The position numbers and the translations under genes are program-made. A stretch of 64,000 bases of DNA, taken from positions 1,206,930 to 1,270,929 of the forward strand of contig CM065325.1 in NCBI GenBank assembly GCA_033032175.1, read 5' to 3'. The notes below the pieces were generated by a model that did no database searches, had not been told where the DNA came from, and saw nothing but the letters and a program-made list of their open reading frames with translations. Shown here piece by piece: positions 22,646-35,130 of this stretch. The stretch is from Saturnia japonica. Its lineage: Eukaryota > Arthropoda > Insecta > Lepidoptera > Saturniidae. Each line of letters starts with the position of its first letter. The first letter of the stretch is position 1.

Positions 22646-23384
22646 AAATTAAAAAATAAATAAAACAAAAGTTATGGTTGGTATTTATACATATGTTATA
22701 CAATTATTAAATGTTTATCTTTTGAGTCAGTTACCATGAACTCAGTTCTTATCAATTATGTAAAAAAGTCGATTCGATTTTAATTTTAACATTTCCAAAG
22801 CTTTGAAATTTAGGCATAGTTTACTTTTTTGAATATTTTGAGAAAAACTAAGATATCATAACGTGGATAAGACTAAAAGATGCATCGTACTGTAGACTTA
22901 TGGTAAAGAAATAACGTCAATATCTATAAAAGTGGAGTTATCTAATTCTCTCTCTAAGGTAGAGCGATATTTTATAGGGCTGATTTTTTATTTTAAATTA
23001 CTGTAACGAAAATGGAAAGGGATAAAAAATAGAGTGATTGTCATTGAGTGGTTGATGATTAAAACTGGCGGATAATGGCTCCGATATGAGCTGATTGGTA
23101 AATAAGCATGACCATGAAAAACCGATCCCTCTAGATTGACGGCAAACAAAAGTATCGTAAGAAAACATGAACGCTTGTATATCTTCGTTGTACCCACAAC
23201 TATTTTACGTTGCGACTGGCGTTGTGATCAACCCCGTATCATTTCTTTGGTAAGTTGGAAAATATTATTAAAGCAAGATAAGTAAGGCCATAACAAAAGT
23301 TACAAATCTGTTATAATTCAACAATATCACAATATCGTCATCTTGACTTATGATTTATCATTCTATATATCTATGACTTTTCTA

Positions 23385-23610
23385 TGTCGTACCGTGAAGC
23401 TGTGGAACCTTCTCACGGCCAGTGTGTTCCCTCCTTCTTACGTCATTGAGTCCTTAAAGCGTAATGTGAAGAGTTATTTATGCAGGCTGGCATGACAGCA
23501 GTGACCGCCGATAGATTTAGATCTCTCGGTGTTCGCCGTTCTGTTTGGATTGTGCTGTGCTTACCATCAGGAACAGTACCGTCAAAGTGTCTAGCTATTA
23601 TTAAAAAAAT
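23385..23610 (+). mobile_element. LINE 3'-terminal fragment
   Basis: The + strand encodes RTVKLWNLLTASVFPPSYVI, then ESLKRNVKSYLCRLA and a stop at about 23494. This is the usual C-terminal end of a family of insect LINE reverse transcriptases. The following 3' UTR (CTCTCGGTGTTCGCCGTTCTGTTTGGATTG) is repeated, diverged, at 29258-29320. Confidence 0.6.
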
Positions 23611-24239
23611 ACCTCAGCACAAGCACGTCAGGGCTTAATACCTCCACCCTCCCCTCTTACGTCACTTTTCACCTCGTTTGTTTCATTTACTTAACCTTGT
23701 CAATCTCCTTCACCTCGTATTGCTAGTTTGTTCAAGTTCTCTGTGCTTGTTTTTCTTTTACTTTTACTAGAGTCGAATGTGTGAACGTCTCGTAAAGTGG
23801 TTTCCCACTGAGCGTGCTATTGCGAATTAACATGCGCGAGCTGGAATTAGTCTTGTCTTTGGAAACTAAGACGCACCTGCAGCGATGCGACATATCCCTC
23901 GGGAGTTGGTTATTTCAAAAGTGCAAGCTCGTATTGAAAATATTTTATAAATAAAATTTAATTATATATTATTTTGTATAATAATACAATAAATCCATGG
24001 AACAAGTGTTGGGACTTGATTAAGTAGTCAGTATATTTCGCACAATCGCAGTTTATTAAAATTAATTACAGAGCTCATACAATACACACGCAGACGACGC
24101 CGGTATAGGCTCGCGACTGACAAATATTAATTATCGTACATTTAACTACATAGGAACATAGCTCTAACTATAATTACTAACAACAAATTCTTTTTTTCTA
24201 AATTAAAAAAAAATTAGTTTACTTACTACATTCTAAAAT

Positions 24240-24545
24240 AGCCAACATGTTAAATTATTTTGTTGGCGAAAAACAATTGTACAATAATTATATTTCAAAC
24301 ATTGAAAATAATGTATTAAAATCATCTACAGCGTTCTGGTCTTACGTTAAAAGCAAAGGACGCTCTAACACTTATTGAGCTTCATTAGCTTACAAGAACA
24401 AAATCACTGATAGTGGACCCGATATCTGTGAAATGTTTAGTGAGTTTCATTCAACGTTTTCTCACAATATATCGCTCTATCTACTAAATGATGACGTATG
24501 ATCTAATGCAACAAGTCCCTGTGATATTTATTCGATAACAAAAAA
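24240..24545 (+). mobile_element. Jockey-like LINE fragment (endonuclease-RT linker)
   Basis: The + strand frame reads YISNIENNVLKSSTAFWSYV, KSKGR and, after a stop, SLAYKNKITDSGPDICEMFS. These are the conserved F-W-x-(F/Y)-V-K-x-K and I-C-x-x-F blocks that sit between endonuclease and reverse transcriptase in jockey-type LINEs. It may be the upstream part of the element at 26080-26870. Confidence 0.6.
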
Positions 24546-26079
24546 ATTCATGTGTGCTATTCACACGTGGTAGAAGTGAAATCTTCACATCTATGTTTTT
24601 TTAAATTCAGAATATGATCAAATACACACTACCTTAAAGTTTATGAAAATGTACACACAAGTAAGTACTCCCAATCATGATTCACAATATCATTTTCAAT
24701 TAAGGCATCACCTTGCACATTTGAAATACCCATGGGAATATCTTCTGAAAAAACTACAAACGTACAATACGTACACGTATACAAAACACCACCGGTTGTT
24801 GTGATGCTATTTCCCAACACAATAACTAAACAAAGTGGGATCTTCTGACAAGATTTTCGCTCTCTTGTCAGAACTATCTAGGGAGTTTGTTTGACATCTC
24901 AAAATTCGTACTTTTTAATGTTCGTACCTACTTTTGTAGTGTTGGAATTTGCAACTCACATATTTTTATTTTATCAGATTCTCATTTTAGCGCCCTCTAT
25001 TGTTACTTCTGTACGAACCGGAAATGGTGTAATTTCTCATCATTGATCATTCAAATGATTCCAATACTGTTTGTACAGAGGCCGCTAACCAAAATAATTT
25101 CATTTCTACGACTTAAGTAACCTAATACAATATCAATCAGTAACAGAATGTCTTATGTGTTGTCTTAAAAGTTTTTGTTTCGTGCCTTTTGCTGAGGTAA
25201 TAAAATTCATTATTGCGTGGCAATAAACCTCTTTTGTACCATTTTACCATTGCCTAAACTTTTCCGCGGGTTAATCATCTCTCTGACTACTAATGCGATT
25301 TTTAAAATTTTTATACTGATACAAATCAACGTTTTCCCTAGGAGGCGCATTTTATATTTAATTCTGTTTTAATTTTATATTATAATTATAAAGAATGAAG
25401 TAACGAGCGGTTGCATAAACTCAATAGCTGCATTCCTAGAAAGAAAGAAAATATATTTTTTGCATTATTTTTATTGTTGTGAAAATACGGACATACAGTT
25501 TTTACGGGCAAAATATACAATATAACACAGAAGTTGAACAAACACTAATAATTAAATAAAAATAAAAAAAAAGTAATACACCGTATGCGCTGGTAGTCGT
25601 CCACTAAAAAGGGCATAAACTCAACATAAGCTGGTTGCCTGTTCTGAATGGCCCCAGCGCTGATTTTCGGTTGTAGTAGAAACGTTGATGAATTCTAATA
25701 AACTGTTAAATTAGAAACAAAAGGATCTTCTAAAACTACTTCGTTACGTAGGAATGTAAGAATACTTTGTCTACTTTTTCTCCGTACTTAATATAATCCC
25801 AAATTCCCTAAATATTTAAAAACTATTTCAATTCAATTCAAACAATTCAGAATATCCCTAACGTGTAATGTACAACCGTAAAAAGCGTAAACATTTCAAA
25901 AGCATTACAGATCTCCATCAGTACGCTTGTCAAAACACTATAACGCTAGGTAAAACAAGTTAGTCTCGAGCCAACACAAATTTTCGATTCTGTCGTGAGT
26001 TATACAATGGTTTAATAAAACATAGGCGGGATCTAATGGGCCTACGATTAAACTAGCCCGCCCGGAGGTACACTTTTTG
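24546..26079. other. Unassigned AT-rich sequence between LINE fragments
   Basis: About 1.5 kb without a supported gene. If the flanking LINE parts belong to one copy, this is a later insertion or a replaced segment. Confidence 0.3.
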
Positions 26080-26870
26080 AATGGCATTCCGTAAATAATA
26101 ACTGTTTTTCATTACTGCTTATTGGAGTTCTTTGCCACGATGTCAAACAGTCTTACCATCCCTCTAATGCTGCTATTTAATCGATATTATTTGAAGGAAC
26201 GATACCTTCCATTTGGAAATCAGCATACATTACCCCAATTCACAAATAAGATCCAAAGATTAAAGTCGAAAAATATAGACCTATCAGTAAATTATTTTTG
26301 TATGGTAAATTCCTGGAAAAAATGGTATATAACCACCTGTACTCAGCCTTAAAATATACTAGTAGTGAATACCAGCACGGGTTCCTTCGAGGTAGGTCTA
26401 CTATCTCTAACCTTATTCTCTGCAGTGATTATTTATCTCGTATTATGTCTGATCGATAGAATCGAACGCACTAAAAAAAAGTTTTTACGTTATCTGCAAT
26501 ACATATTGAACTGCTATTACCCTAATTATCGTGAACGCTGCAGACATTTCCATTTTCTCCCATTACATGAACGTAGGCGAATAGCATACTTCTTTCAAAA
26601 ATATGTAGTGAAGACGTGGACTATATAGAACTCGTGAGTAGTATTTATTTGCGTACTCCCTCTACTTCCCTCAGAAATCCGTGTCACCTCTACGTGCCAT
26701 CGGTTAACACCAATTTTCGACGGAATAGTTTTACTGTAAGTGCATGTGGGCAATTTAACTTACTTCATAAAAGCTACGACTTGTTTAATATTACCGCTTC
26801 TGAACTTAAAAATAAACTGACATCTTCAATCTTTCTGTAAGTCGATACTATTTCTTTTTGTAACTTTCGA
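26080..26870 (+). mobile_element. Jockey-like LINE with deleted reverse transcriptase core
   Basis: The + strand shows LFEGTIPSIWKSAYITPIHK, VEKYRPISKL and SSEYQHGFLRGRSTISNL, which are the first RT motifs. The catalytic A to D motifs are missing. The frame resumes with C-terminal residues (HFHFLPLHERRRIAYFF, IELVSSIYLRTPSTSLRNP) and stops near 26840. The catalytic core has been deleted. Confidence 0.7.
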
Positions 26871-26879
26871 AAGATCTAA

Positions 26880-27885
26880 CTTCTCATCTGTTGTTATTGT
26901 CTCTTTGTGAAAAGTTTTAAATGGCCTTCAGAATTATCTTCATATTATATATGTATTTTTAGTTTTTAGCTGTAAGTTTTCCTTGTAATCGTGAAGTAAA
27001 TGAAAATAAAATAAATCAGCTGTATACTAAGTAAACGTTATGTGTATTCAACAACAAAACTTTCAGGACAAGTGGCACTGTATTTGTACTATTACTAATT
27101 AAATTTACCAGTAATTATTATACATTGAATGACTGTGATTTTTATGTCGACATTAATATTCAGGAAATAATGAAAATCGACATACACATTATACGATACT
27201 AGTTCAACTGATTGACAATTTCGCAAACAAATATAAGTTACCGTAGCTAAGTTGATCGAGACGAGCTTTGTTCGTAAATTCGTCAGTTCGATGGCGGAAT
27301 TGTCATTTTTTTCTATTATACTTCCAGATGTTAAAACTAATTTAGCACGAAGCGCGATGCGAATTAATGCAACCCAGGTGCGGCCCAGAGTTCCGCTACA
27401 GTCGCATAACGCTTTTACCTTACGTAACCAATAGTATTTTTCAATAATTATTTATTATATGACAAAATAACATTTTTATAAAAAATATTTATTCAAAAAT
27501 AGTATCTAGGAAGATGAGATTTATTTTCTTCTTAAATACCTATATTATCACTTTTATGGTCTTTAATTATCAACATTTTATTAGGGATTAAAGTATAAAA
27601 TAGATGTTTCGTAAAGAAGATTTTTTTTGTAGGGTGAAATATATTTATTTAATCAAAGTATCTAAAGAAGATGTTCAATTTAAACCTTTCCGATAAAAGC
27701 ACGTGGACCTGGATTCCAAAAATTGTGTGAAGGTGTTTTATGCTCTTTCCTGCGAAGAACATCTTTTTCCGTGGAAAAATTGACCAAATTGCGGGAAAAG
27801 TGTTAGTCGGTTGGAACAAGGTTCGGCCGGAGATCATCACGCGGCCTCCGGCGCCTGGCTCGTTGACCGCGAGAAGGGATCAAGA
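26880..27885. other. No supported gene
   Basis: About 1 kb, AT-rich apart from a more balanced stretch at 27240-27430. No coding region, RNA or repeat was recognised. Confidence 0.35.
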
Positions 27886-27887
27886 GG

Positions 27888-28690
27888 TTACGCTACCTCT
27901 CCCTCTCCGCCTCCTCTTTCATAAGCATGACTTGCTCGCATAACGAGGAGACGGAGTTCCACCCGCTCTCGCTCTCGAACATAGACAGAACAACGGCCGG
28001 AAGCGAGAGATCGGTGCCGATTTTCGCGACATCGTTGCGGCGTGGCGAGTCCTATGTGGGACAGATGGCTAGTTTGTGCTGCGCGGTATCCTCGGTGCAG
28101 CTACAATGATGGCACCCAGGATCGATCTCCCAGCCTATGCGACACAGGCAACTCCTGAAACAGCCATGTCCCGAAAGTACCTGCGTCAGCTGGAAGGTGA
28201 GGGTGCCATGCCGCCTCTGGAGCCATCTAGCCAGAACTGGTCTGATGGCTTCTATGGTCGCCACGCCTCAGCTGGGGTGGCTAAGTCGTAAGTCCCACGC
28301 TTCCACCATGGGTAATTGGCGGAGCTCTGAACTACACGCCGCGATTTATCGCGGCGTTGGTCACTCGCACCACCTCAGCGCCTCCTCGCACCACCTCAAT
28401 AGCAGCGCGAGGGCTCTAGCTTCTAAATCCAATGATGGGGATCCGGCCAATAGGGAGGCTGCCTCAAATGAGACCGTACGGTACCCTCGGACAGCTCTGA
28501 CGGCCATCGCTCTCTGCCGTTTTCGCAGGAATGCAAAGTGTCGGGCCATCAGGCTGTCCGCCCACACTGGATCCCCATATAGAGCCATCGACCGTACGAT
28601 TCCCAAGTAGAGCTTCTGGCAAGCGGAATCGGCTCCCCCCGAGGTTTGGCATCAGCCGAGCGAGCGGACCCGTTGTGCCCATGAGTCGGG
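27888..28690 (-). mobile_element. R1-like LINE, ORF2 C-terminal fragment
   Basis: On the - strand, from high to low, it encodes the end of the RT region (GIVRSMALYGDPVWADSLMA, RAVRGYRTVSFEAASLLAG), then LTQVLSGHGCFRSCLCRIG, a cysteine/histidine motif (CHHCSCTEDTAQH) and a C-terminal tail with LSLPAVVLSMFES and VMLMKEEAERERE. The same blocks occur in the larger R1-like element at 38823-44347. Frames are broken. The adjoining 28690-29110 is GC-rich, and I could not assign it. Confidence 0.75.
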
Positions 28691-29179
28691 GGGGTCAGCT
28701 CCCGGAACACACTAACTCTCCTGGAAATCTATGGTTCCGCTCTTGGACCGTAGTCTCTTCTGCCACCATCTCTACTACTCCACCCTGCCTGATAGAGTAA
28801 CTCTAGTGTAATCTGTGGCCTCCGTACGTAAGGGCAGCTTTCCACTAGGTGGGTTAGTGCCTCTTCCGCCTTCTCTGCCGTTCATATTCGCCTTCGCAAC
28901 CGTAAAGAATTTCAACCATAACCCTGGGACGGAGCCGCAATATACCATGCACCATTGGGTCTCCGTCTGAACTTTGCCACCTGTTCACCTCGGCCTACTG
29001 AGGTGACAAGCGTCCACTCCCGTGACGAGGACTCATCAGACGAGAACTGCCCAAGTAAAAAATAGAGAAGTATGTCTACCTCTCCAAGAGCTGGGTTAAT
29101 GGCATGTTTGGTGCCACAAGCAAGGGAAATTTAGGAGCATAATATTATTATAATTAATATGATTGATGTGATGGATTAA

Positions 29180-29370
29180 GTGACATTCTTTTTTGATTTG
29201 TCACGTTTCGGCAGCAGCCCATGTATTTCCAGGTAACGAGAGGTTTGCAAGCCAGCATGACAGCGACGTCAAGCGATGGATTACCAATCTCTCGGTGCTC
29301 GTTGTTCTGTTTGGATAGTATTATGCTTACAATCAGTGCAGTACTATCATATTGCCGCGCTAATATAATA
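29180..29370 (+). mobile_element. LINE 3' UTR fragment, second copy, target of a mariner
   Basis: GCAAGCCAGCATGACAGC at about 29248 and the following CTCTCGGTGCTCGTTGTTCTGTTTGGAT block match the 3' end at 23480-23600. A mariner has entered at TA (29371-29372), and an A/T-rich tail resumes after 31830. Confidence 0.5.
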
Positions 29371-29372
29371 TA

Positions 29373-31828
29373 GGTCGGGGGAAAAGTTTCTTCGCATTTT
29401 TATATGAAAACTCAAGACATTTTTTTCAAAGTTTATTTACAGTCTTTACGTGCCATTTCGTTCTATGACTTTCTGCCATTTTGTAGGTAGAGACATGATA
29501 ACGTTGATGTAGAAACTTTCGGACTTCTGATCAAAAAAACGCGACAAATGGTTTCGGCAGTCCTCTCTTCATGTTAACCTTACAGAACCTAACGAATTCT
29601 GAAGAGACCGAAACAGGTGAAAATCTGAAGGTGCTATATGGTGGATGCACAAACACCTTGCAGCCAAACTCTCTTAATTTTTGCTAAGTGGCTAAAGATG
29701 TGTGTGGTCTAGCGTTATCGTGATGAAAGACCACACCCTTCCTGTTGATCAATTCCGGCCGCTTTCTCTCAACTGCTTCCTTTAATCTCATCAGTTGTTA
29801 GCAGTAGAGATCCGAATCGATGGTTTTTCCGGACGGTAAAAGCTCATAATGCACAATGCCCTTCCTGTCCTACCATACACACAGCATCACCTTATTTAGA
29901 CTTAGCCCCCATAATTCGCCGCCGGAGGAACAAGAAGTCCTCGATGGCATTGATGATTGCCGCATCATCGGCTCCTGCTCCTCTTAGGAGAGCACCTAGA
30001 CGTAAGCCTAAGATCAAGCTCCCTTTAACACGGCGGTCGGCTGCAGTAGTTTTTATACTACAGCCGGGGTCTTTGGAGGGGGGGCTAAGCTATAAGGCAG
30101 TTCTCTTGAGGGCACGGGAATATGTTCTGCTGGCGAATATAGGGATCGAGAATATATCGACTCGGTCCACAGCAATGGGTGCTAGAATCATCGAGATCCC
30201 TGGCGCCCGTGGCTCAGAGCAGGCGGATCAATTAGCTGAGCTTTTGCGGAGGAAGTTGGCGGACGTAACCACAGTGATAAGGCCAGTCAAGAAGACGAAT
30301 ATTTGTGTGGTAGGCCTTGACGATTCAGTGTCGGTTGAGGAAGTGGTGGCAGCTGAGGTCAAGAAAGGGTGCTATGAGCCGGCCCTTATTAGGGCTGGTG
30401 AAATATGAAATTATGGACGGGGCATGGCAGCGGTCCACCTTACGCTCCCAGTAACCGCATCCAAAGTGCTTGTAGACGCGGGCCGTCTGTTGGTCGAGTT
30501 GAGTTCGGTGCGTGTGCGCCTTTTGGAGAGTGGGCCCATGCACTGTTTCAAGTGCATGGGTTTGAGACACACGCGACTGCTCCGCCTGTCAACAGAGGAC
30601 CGAGGGGAGCTGTGCTACAGGTGCAGGCAAGCCGGACATAAGGCGTTCAGTTGCCAAGCTGAAAAGCTTAACTGCGCTTTGTGCGCTGACGCCGGCAGGC
30701 CGTTGGGGCACTACATGGGGGAGCGGCCTGCAGGCCGCCAGTCCCAGCCAAGAGAGGGGAACCAGCATCCGTAAGGGAACCTGATGGAGGTCATGCGCAG
30801 ACGGACAGGTAGTGATAGGAGGGCGTTCCATCTGCCTTTCACTCTACCTTGCTGAACCAAGGGGCACGAGTCGGGGGCCCGTCTTCCCATTGCACTGGTT
30901 CAGCCATCTGAGAGACAGGAGGTTGTACGAGACTGTCTCTTTTTAGCGCCGGGGCCTGACTGGGGCCAGCCACCGGGCGACGCGTTAGTATGCTACTGCA
31001 GGTTCCGCATCGTCCCACTATGGCAGCCGATGGTACCCCGTGGAGTTTTAGTGAGTAGGAGTCTCACATAACCACTCGTCCTCCCGGGCGGGTGTGTACC
31101 CATGACGGGTTTCTCCACGTTAAAAAAAAGAAGTTTAGCTATAGTCTATGAAGCCTGGCCGACCTTAGACCACGACGTTTTTCGCACGTCCATGTCGTAC
31201 GTGATCCATTTTTCATCGCCAGTTATCGATCTCTTCAAAAACGGCTCGGTTTCATTACGTCTCAATAATGAATCGCAAATGAGTACACGGTTCACTGGGT
31301 TTCTTTCAGTGAGCTCGTGTGGCACCCAAATATCGAGCTTTTTGGTATAGCCAACTTTCTTCAAATGGGTTAAAACTGTTTTGTGGTCAATTTCCAGTTC
31401 TTCAGCTATATCGTAACTACTAATATGCCGAGTTTGCTCCACTTTTACAAAAATGGCGTCCATTTTAATCGTAACAGGGTGACCAGAGCGAGGTGCATCT
31501 TTAACATCAAAATTTCCGGACTGAAAACGTTTGAACCGTCTTTGTGCTACTCTTACTGACACTGCATTAGGTCCATAAACATGACAATTTTTTTGCAGCT
31601 TGAGTTACATTTTTTCCTTTTTTTAAATGTATCGAATTTCTTCATTATATTCACTCATTAATACAGAAAGAAAAACAAATGAAGAATAACGAGAAACAAC
31701 TTTTTTTATTTCAATTTTAAATGTAAACTTTTTAATGTTACCAAAAACAGCCAGATACCAATAGTAGAGCCAAAGAAATTTTATAACAAGTTTATACCTA
31801 CGTTATACAAAAACATTTTTCCCCGACC
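29373..31828 (-). mobile_element. mariner element with both ends, interrupted by an R1-like insertion
   Basis: The ends are GGTCGGGGGAAAAG at 29373 and, inverted, GGTCGGGGAAAAATG from 31828. Each is bordered by TA (29371-29372, 31829-31830), the usual mariner target duplication. The transposase is on the - strand: 31562-31146 holds the helix-turn-helix region and SITGDEKWITYDM (first aspartate) through KTSWSKVGQAS. The frame resumes at about 29895 with LNKVMLCVWWDRKGI, GVVFHHDNARPHTS (second aspartate) and VHPPYS. After that the frame is shifted. About 1.2 kb of foreign LINE sequence lies between the two halves. It is inactive. Confidence 0.85.
29897..31140 (+). mobile_element. R1-like LINE with ORF1 joined to 3' UTR, inserted in the mariner
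   Basis: The + strand encodes the second half of an R1-like ORF1 (29944-30408, then a frameshift to about 30470-30770). It ends in three zinc knuckles: CFKCMGLRHT, CYRCRQAGHKAFSC and CALCADAGRPLGHYMG. From about 30780 the sequence is 3' UTR, with GAGTCTCACATAACCACTCG and CCATGACGGGTTT matching the 3' UTR of the element at 38823, and a short A run at 31121-31128. ORF2 is absent, so the copy is internally deleted and 5'-truncated. Confidence 0.75.
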
Positions 31829-31839
31829 TATTATAAAAA

Positions 31840-33190
31840 TAATACCACAATGTATGCAGCTGCAGCGAATTTTTTTCTTTTACTTGCCATTTTGGAATTT
31901 GAAGCTTCAAATCAAAAACCTCGAGAGCTTCAATGCTGTGTCCATCGGTTTTGTGTGGTATGATTCTTAAAAATACGCTCTGTGGGAAGCCATCTTAATA
32001 TATCCTCGAAGGAAGTGCAATGCGCAATGCGCGAGCGAAACGACTTTGAACTCACCAATTAAAACTTCCTTATCCGTCATTGTAGTTGTTCGGCTATTTG
32101 TTCTAGAAAAGTTGAGTAACATGGCTATCAATTTACTAAGGCGTGACTTAAACAACGCTAAGAATATTAGCTCGCACTTAATATGTTAGTATTAAAGATC
32201 AATTTAACTACTACTTGTGAATATGGAAATATAATAGTGACATTGACAAAATTGTGCGCCTGCGCAATTCTAGACATGCCAAAAAGAAGAAAAAACGACA
32301 CGTTTTTTTTTGTTTATAGAAATCAGCATTAAATAATGAGTTTATGCAAAACAAAAAAAAAACATTCAATGTAAAATATGATATTTTTATATCTTATGCA
32401 TAATATTACTGTTATAATATGTAACGGTTTTTTTCCTTTACCAAATATATACAATATAAAAACATTTGATACTATATATTATCTATAAAATGTAACTGCG
32501 TAAAGTAATGCTCAAATATATCGTCAAACGCCTTTAGTATAATCTAAACAAAAAGTTGGATAGAAACAACACGGGCGTAAGTAATAACATCACACGTTAT
32601 GATCATAGACCATGTCGTAAAAGCGTGCTACGTTATCTTTAAAGATTATTTATTATGTTACGTAAAAGAGATGTACGCCGGCGCATATTTATTTGCCTAT
32701 TTCATTCTAATATTTATAATTCGTGTGAAAAGTATAGTTATATTGATCCTTCGAGTCTCAAATGTAGTAAAATACAAAACACGACTTTAGGGAAAACGCA
32801 AAAAAACCCAATAAGTGGAAATAAAAATGTTTATAACATTTTTCTTTTTAGAGCTAGTTTAATACGAAATTTTTTGTATAAGCAATGTTTAAACAAAGGC
32901 TTCATTTATGATATTTGACCAACGACTATAATGTCAAGTACGACAAAAAATAAAAGAAAAACTGAATTTGGTTTCTAAAGAATCTGAGTAGTTAAAGACA
33001 TTTTTATTGAGATATCAAAATTTGAAATATACAGATCGATAGAGCTCGTGAAAGTAAGTAAGACAGCGTTTAAAGTCGATTTTGGACAAAATGGCTTTTA
33101 CTACATTTGTGACTCGAAGGGTCGATATCATGACGTAGAGTAAAAATTGTTTTTTTTTTTTTTCAAATATAACGAACATTTTTTTTACAG
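31840..33190. other. No supported gene
   Basis: About 1.35 kb, AT-rich, with short low-complexity frames only. I found no RNA gene, and no repeat partner for it in this window. Confidence 0.35.
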
Positions 33191-33194
33191 GTAA

Positions 33195-33540
33195 CTACTT
33201 CTTTGTGTACTTTTATTAGAGGGTAAAATTGAGAATTGCACGCACATCATAGGACGAAAGTGCGATATGCTGACACTGGCCATCAATGATAATAATAAGA
33301 ATTCCTTTTTAAACGATTTCAAATAAAGAAGGAAGTTATCAATTCGATTGCATATTTATTTTTATGGATGTTCAGCTATAACTTCTTTATTTATGAACCG
33401 ATTTGGATGATTTTTTTTTTTTGATGGAAATGCGATACCTCAAGTGTGGTCCCGTTTTAATTTCATTGGCATAATGACTTTCAACTTCGAACATACACCA
33501 GGGAACTTCACAAAGTAATTGAAGTTGGTTTTCCTTTTTA
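33195..33540 (+). repeat. Dispersed repeat B, copy 2
   Basis: Ordered matches to 9580-10055 include AACTACTTCTTT, a GAGAATTGCACGCACATCAT block, GTTCAGCTATAACTTCTTTA, GATACCTCAAGTGTGGTCCC and GAAGTTGGTTTTCC. It is non-coding. Confidence 0.55.
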
Positions 33541-34309
33541 TAAAAAAATAACTTGTACCTACAGGCATTTTTTTATGCTTAAAAAATAATGTCATTAAAA
33601 TATTTTTTATCATAATGCCTAAATTCATCATGTTGTTGGCAAGCGGGATAAAATTATTTCATCTATTTTTGTTTTATTATATCAAAGATTTTCAAAGAAG
33701 TATCATGTTATGTAACTTCATACGTGCATACATAATTACACACGATTTTTCTGAAAAGTTCTTTGATTACATTAGTAAGTAAGAGTATTTGTGTTAAAAT
33801 ATATTTTTAATTTCAAAGAAATCTATAAACAGATAGATTTAAATAAAATTTGTTATATCGTCTTACGGTTTAAGCTATAAATACGTATTTATTAAAATAT
33901 TTAACTTTCTAATTAATTAATAACAGAAGCTTAACAGTGAACACCATCACGTAATTTTCTCTATCTGTTGTTTATAATAATTATTGTTCACAAAATCAAA
34001 TTGCAAAATTATTAATAACGGATTATTCATAAAATGTGTTGCAATATTATGTTAAATAATTTATATTCATAATATAATAAATTTATAATATAATTTTAGA
34101 AGACTATTAAATAAAATAATATTTAACATTATGAATTGATTCGAATGACTTGAGTTCGAATCCCTGAGAGCCTAGCCAAGTTGCCTTTCTATAATCGTTA
34201 ACCCTAACGGAATAGAAAAAAATCTATGGAATTGAAGTATCTGATCATTTGATTTAACGTTGAGATATGTAAAATCTATACATGTTTTTCGCTTTATGTT
34301 TATAGAGAA

Positions 34310-34592
34310 ACTTGGCTAGGAGCCCCCAGCATTGAGCCTGTGCTTTCGATGAAGGAAAAAATTGTGATAAAACAATAGCGTTGTGGTTGGGCTTTTTGTA
34401 ATGCCTGCCATGTTAGCTACCCTCACCCTCAAGTTGAAAATTTGTCGCTAAACACCAATATGTGTGTTCCGGCTGCTGCAATTGAGAGCCAGTCTTCCAC
34501 TAGGCTTAGCATGCTACCATATTAGGCCACATCGTCACTTAGGATCAGGTGAGATTCCGTGACAGCGCTTAACCTGAAACGATAAAAAAATA
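34310..34592 (+). repeat. SINE-like dispersed repeat A, copy 2
   Basis: It matches 22297-22645 over most of its length, including gtgtgttccggctgctgca at about 34458 and AGGATCAGGTGAGATTCCGTGAC near the end, followed by an A-rich tail. A B-box-like GAGTTCGAATCCC lies upstream at about 34150, but whether it belongs to the same element is unclear. Confidence 0.6.
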
Positions 34593-34949
34593 ATGAATGA
34601 GAATAGAGTTTGTGATGGTGTTGCCAAATTCTTAAATATTACTTTGAAACTATTAGCTATTAGCTATAGTCATATTTCACTAGAAAGGCAAAATCCTAAT
34701 AAGCTGATTAACCACCACGTCTTGTTTATTTACGTTTACGTCCGGAAATTCTTATACCTGTATATTGTTTACCTTCAAGCAGTAATTATGAGACAATTGT
34801 TGAACTATCTAGGCTTTACTGCTAATGTCAGCTGATTTTGTTTGTATTACTAAAAGTATAACATGCGCTTACTCGAATTGATGTATATTGTTCTAACTAC
34901 TAGCAACATTTAAATGGTATAAAATTTCTTTTTTTAACTGTCTAAAAAA

Positions 34950-35130
34950 CAATTATGATGATGAGATGTTGAGACATAACTTCTTTGTTTACGAACCGAT
35001 TCAGATTAATCTTTATTTCGTTTGAAGGAGGTTACCTCAAAGGTTGGTCCCGTACTGGTATTGGACCTTCGACTTCGAAGATATACCGGGATACTCCTAT
35101 AAATCATTAAAGTGGGTTCCTTTTATGTTA
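34950..35130 (+). repeat. Dispersed repeat B, copy 3 (3' part)
   Basis: It shares the last blocks of repeat B: ATAACTTCTTTGTTTACGAACCGATT, GTTACCTCAAAGGTTGGTCCC, CGACTTCGAAGATATACCGGG and AAAGTGGGTTCC. The 5' part is missing. Confidence 0.5.

Noticed and set aside
28361..28606. Overlapping frames on both strands as separate genes
   Set aside because: The - strand frame is R1-like ORF2; the + strand frames are shadows in GC-rich DNA.
28690..29110. Continuation of the R1-like fragment upstream
   Set aside because: The GC content is similar, but the translations show none of the R1 motifs expected at this place.
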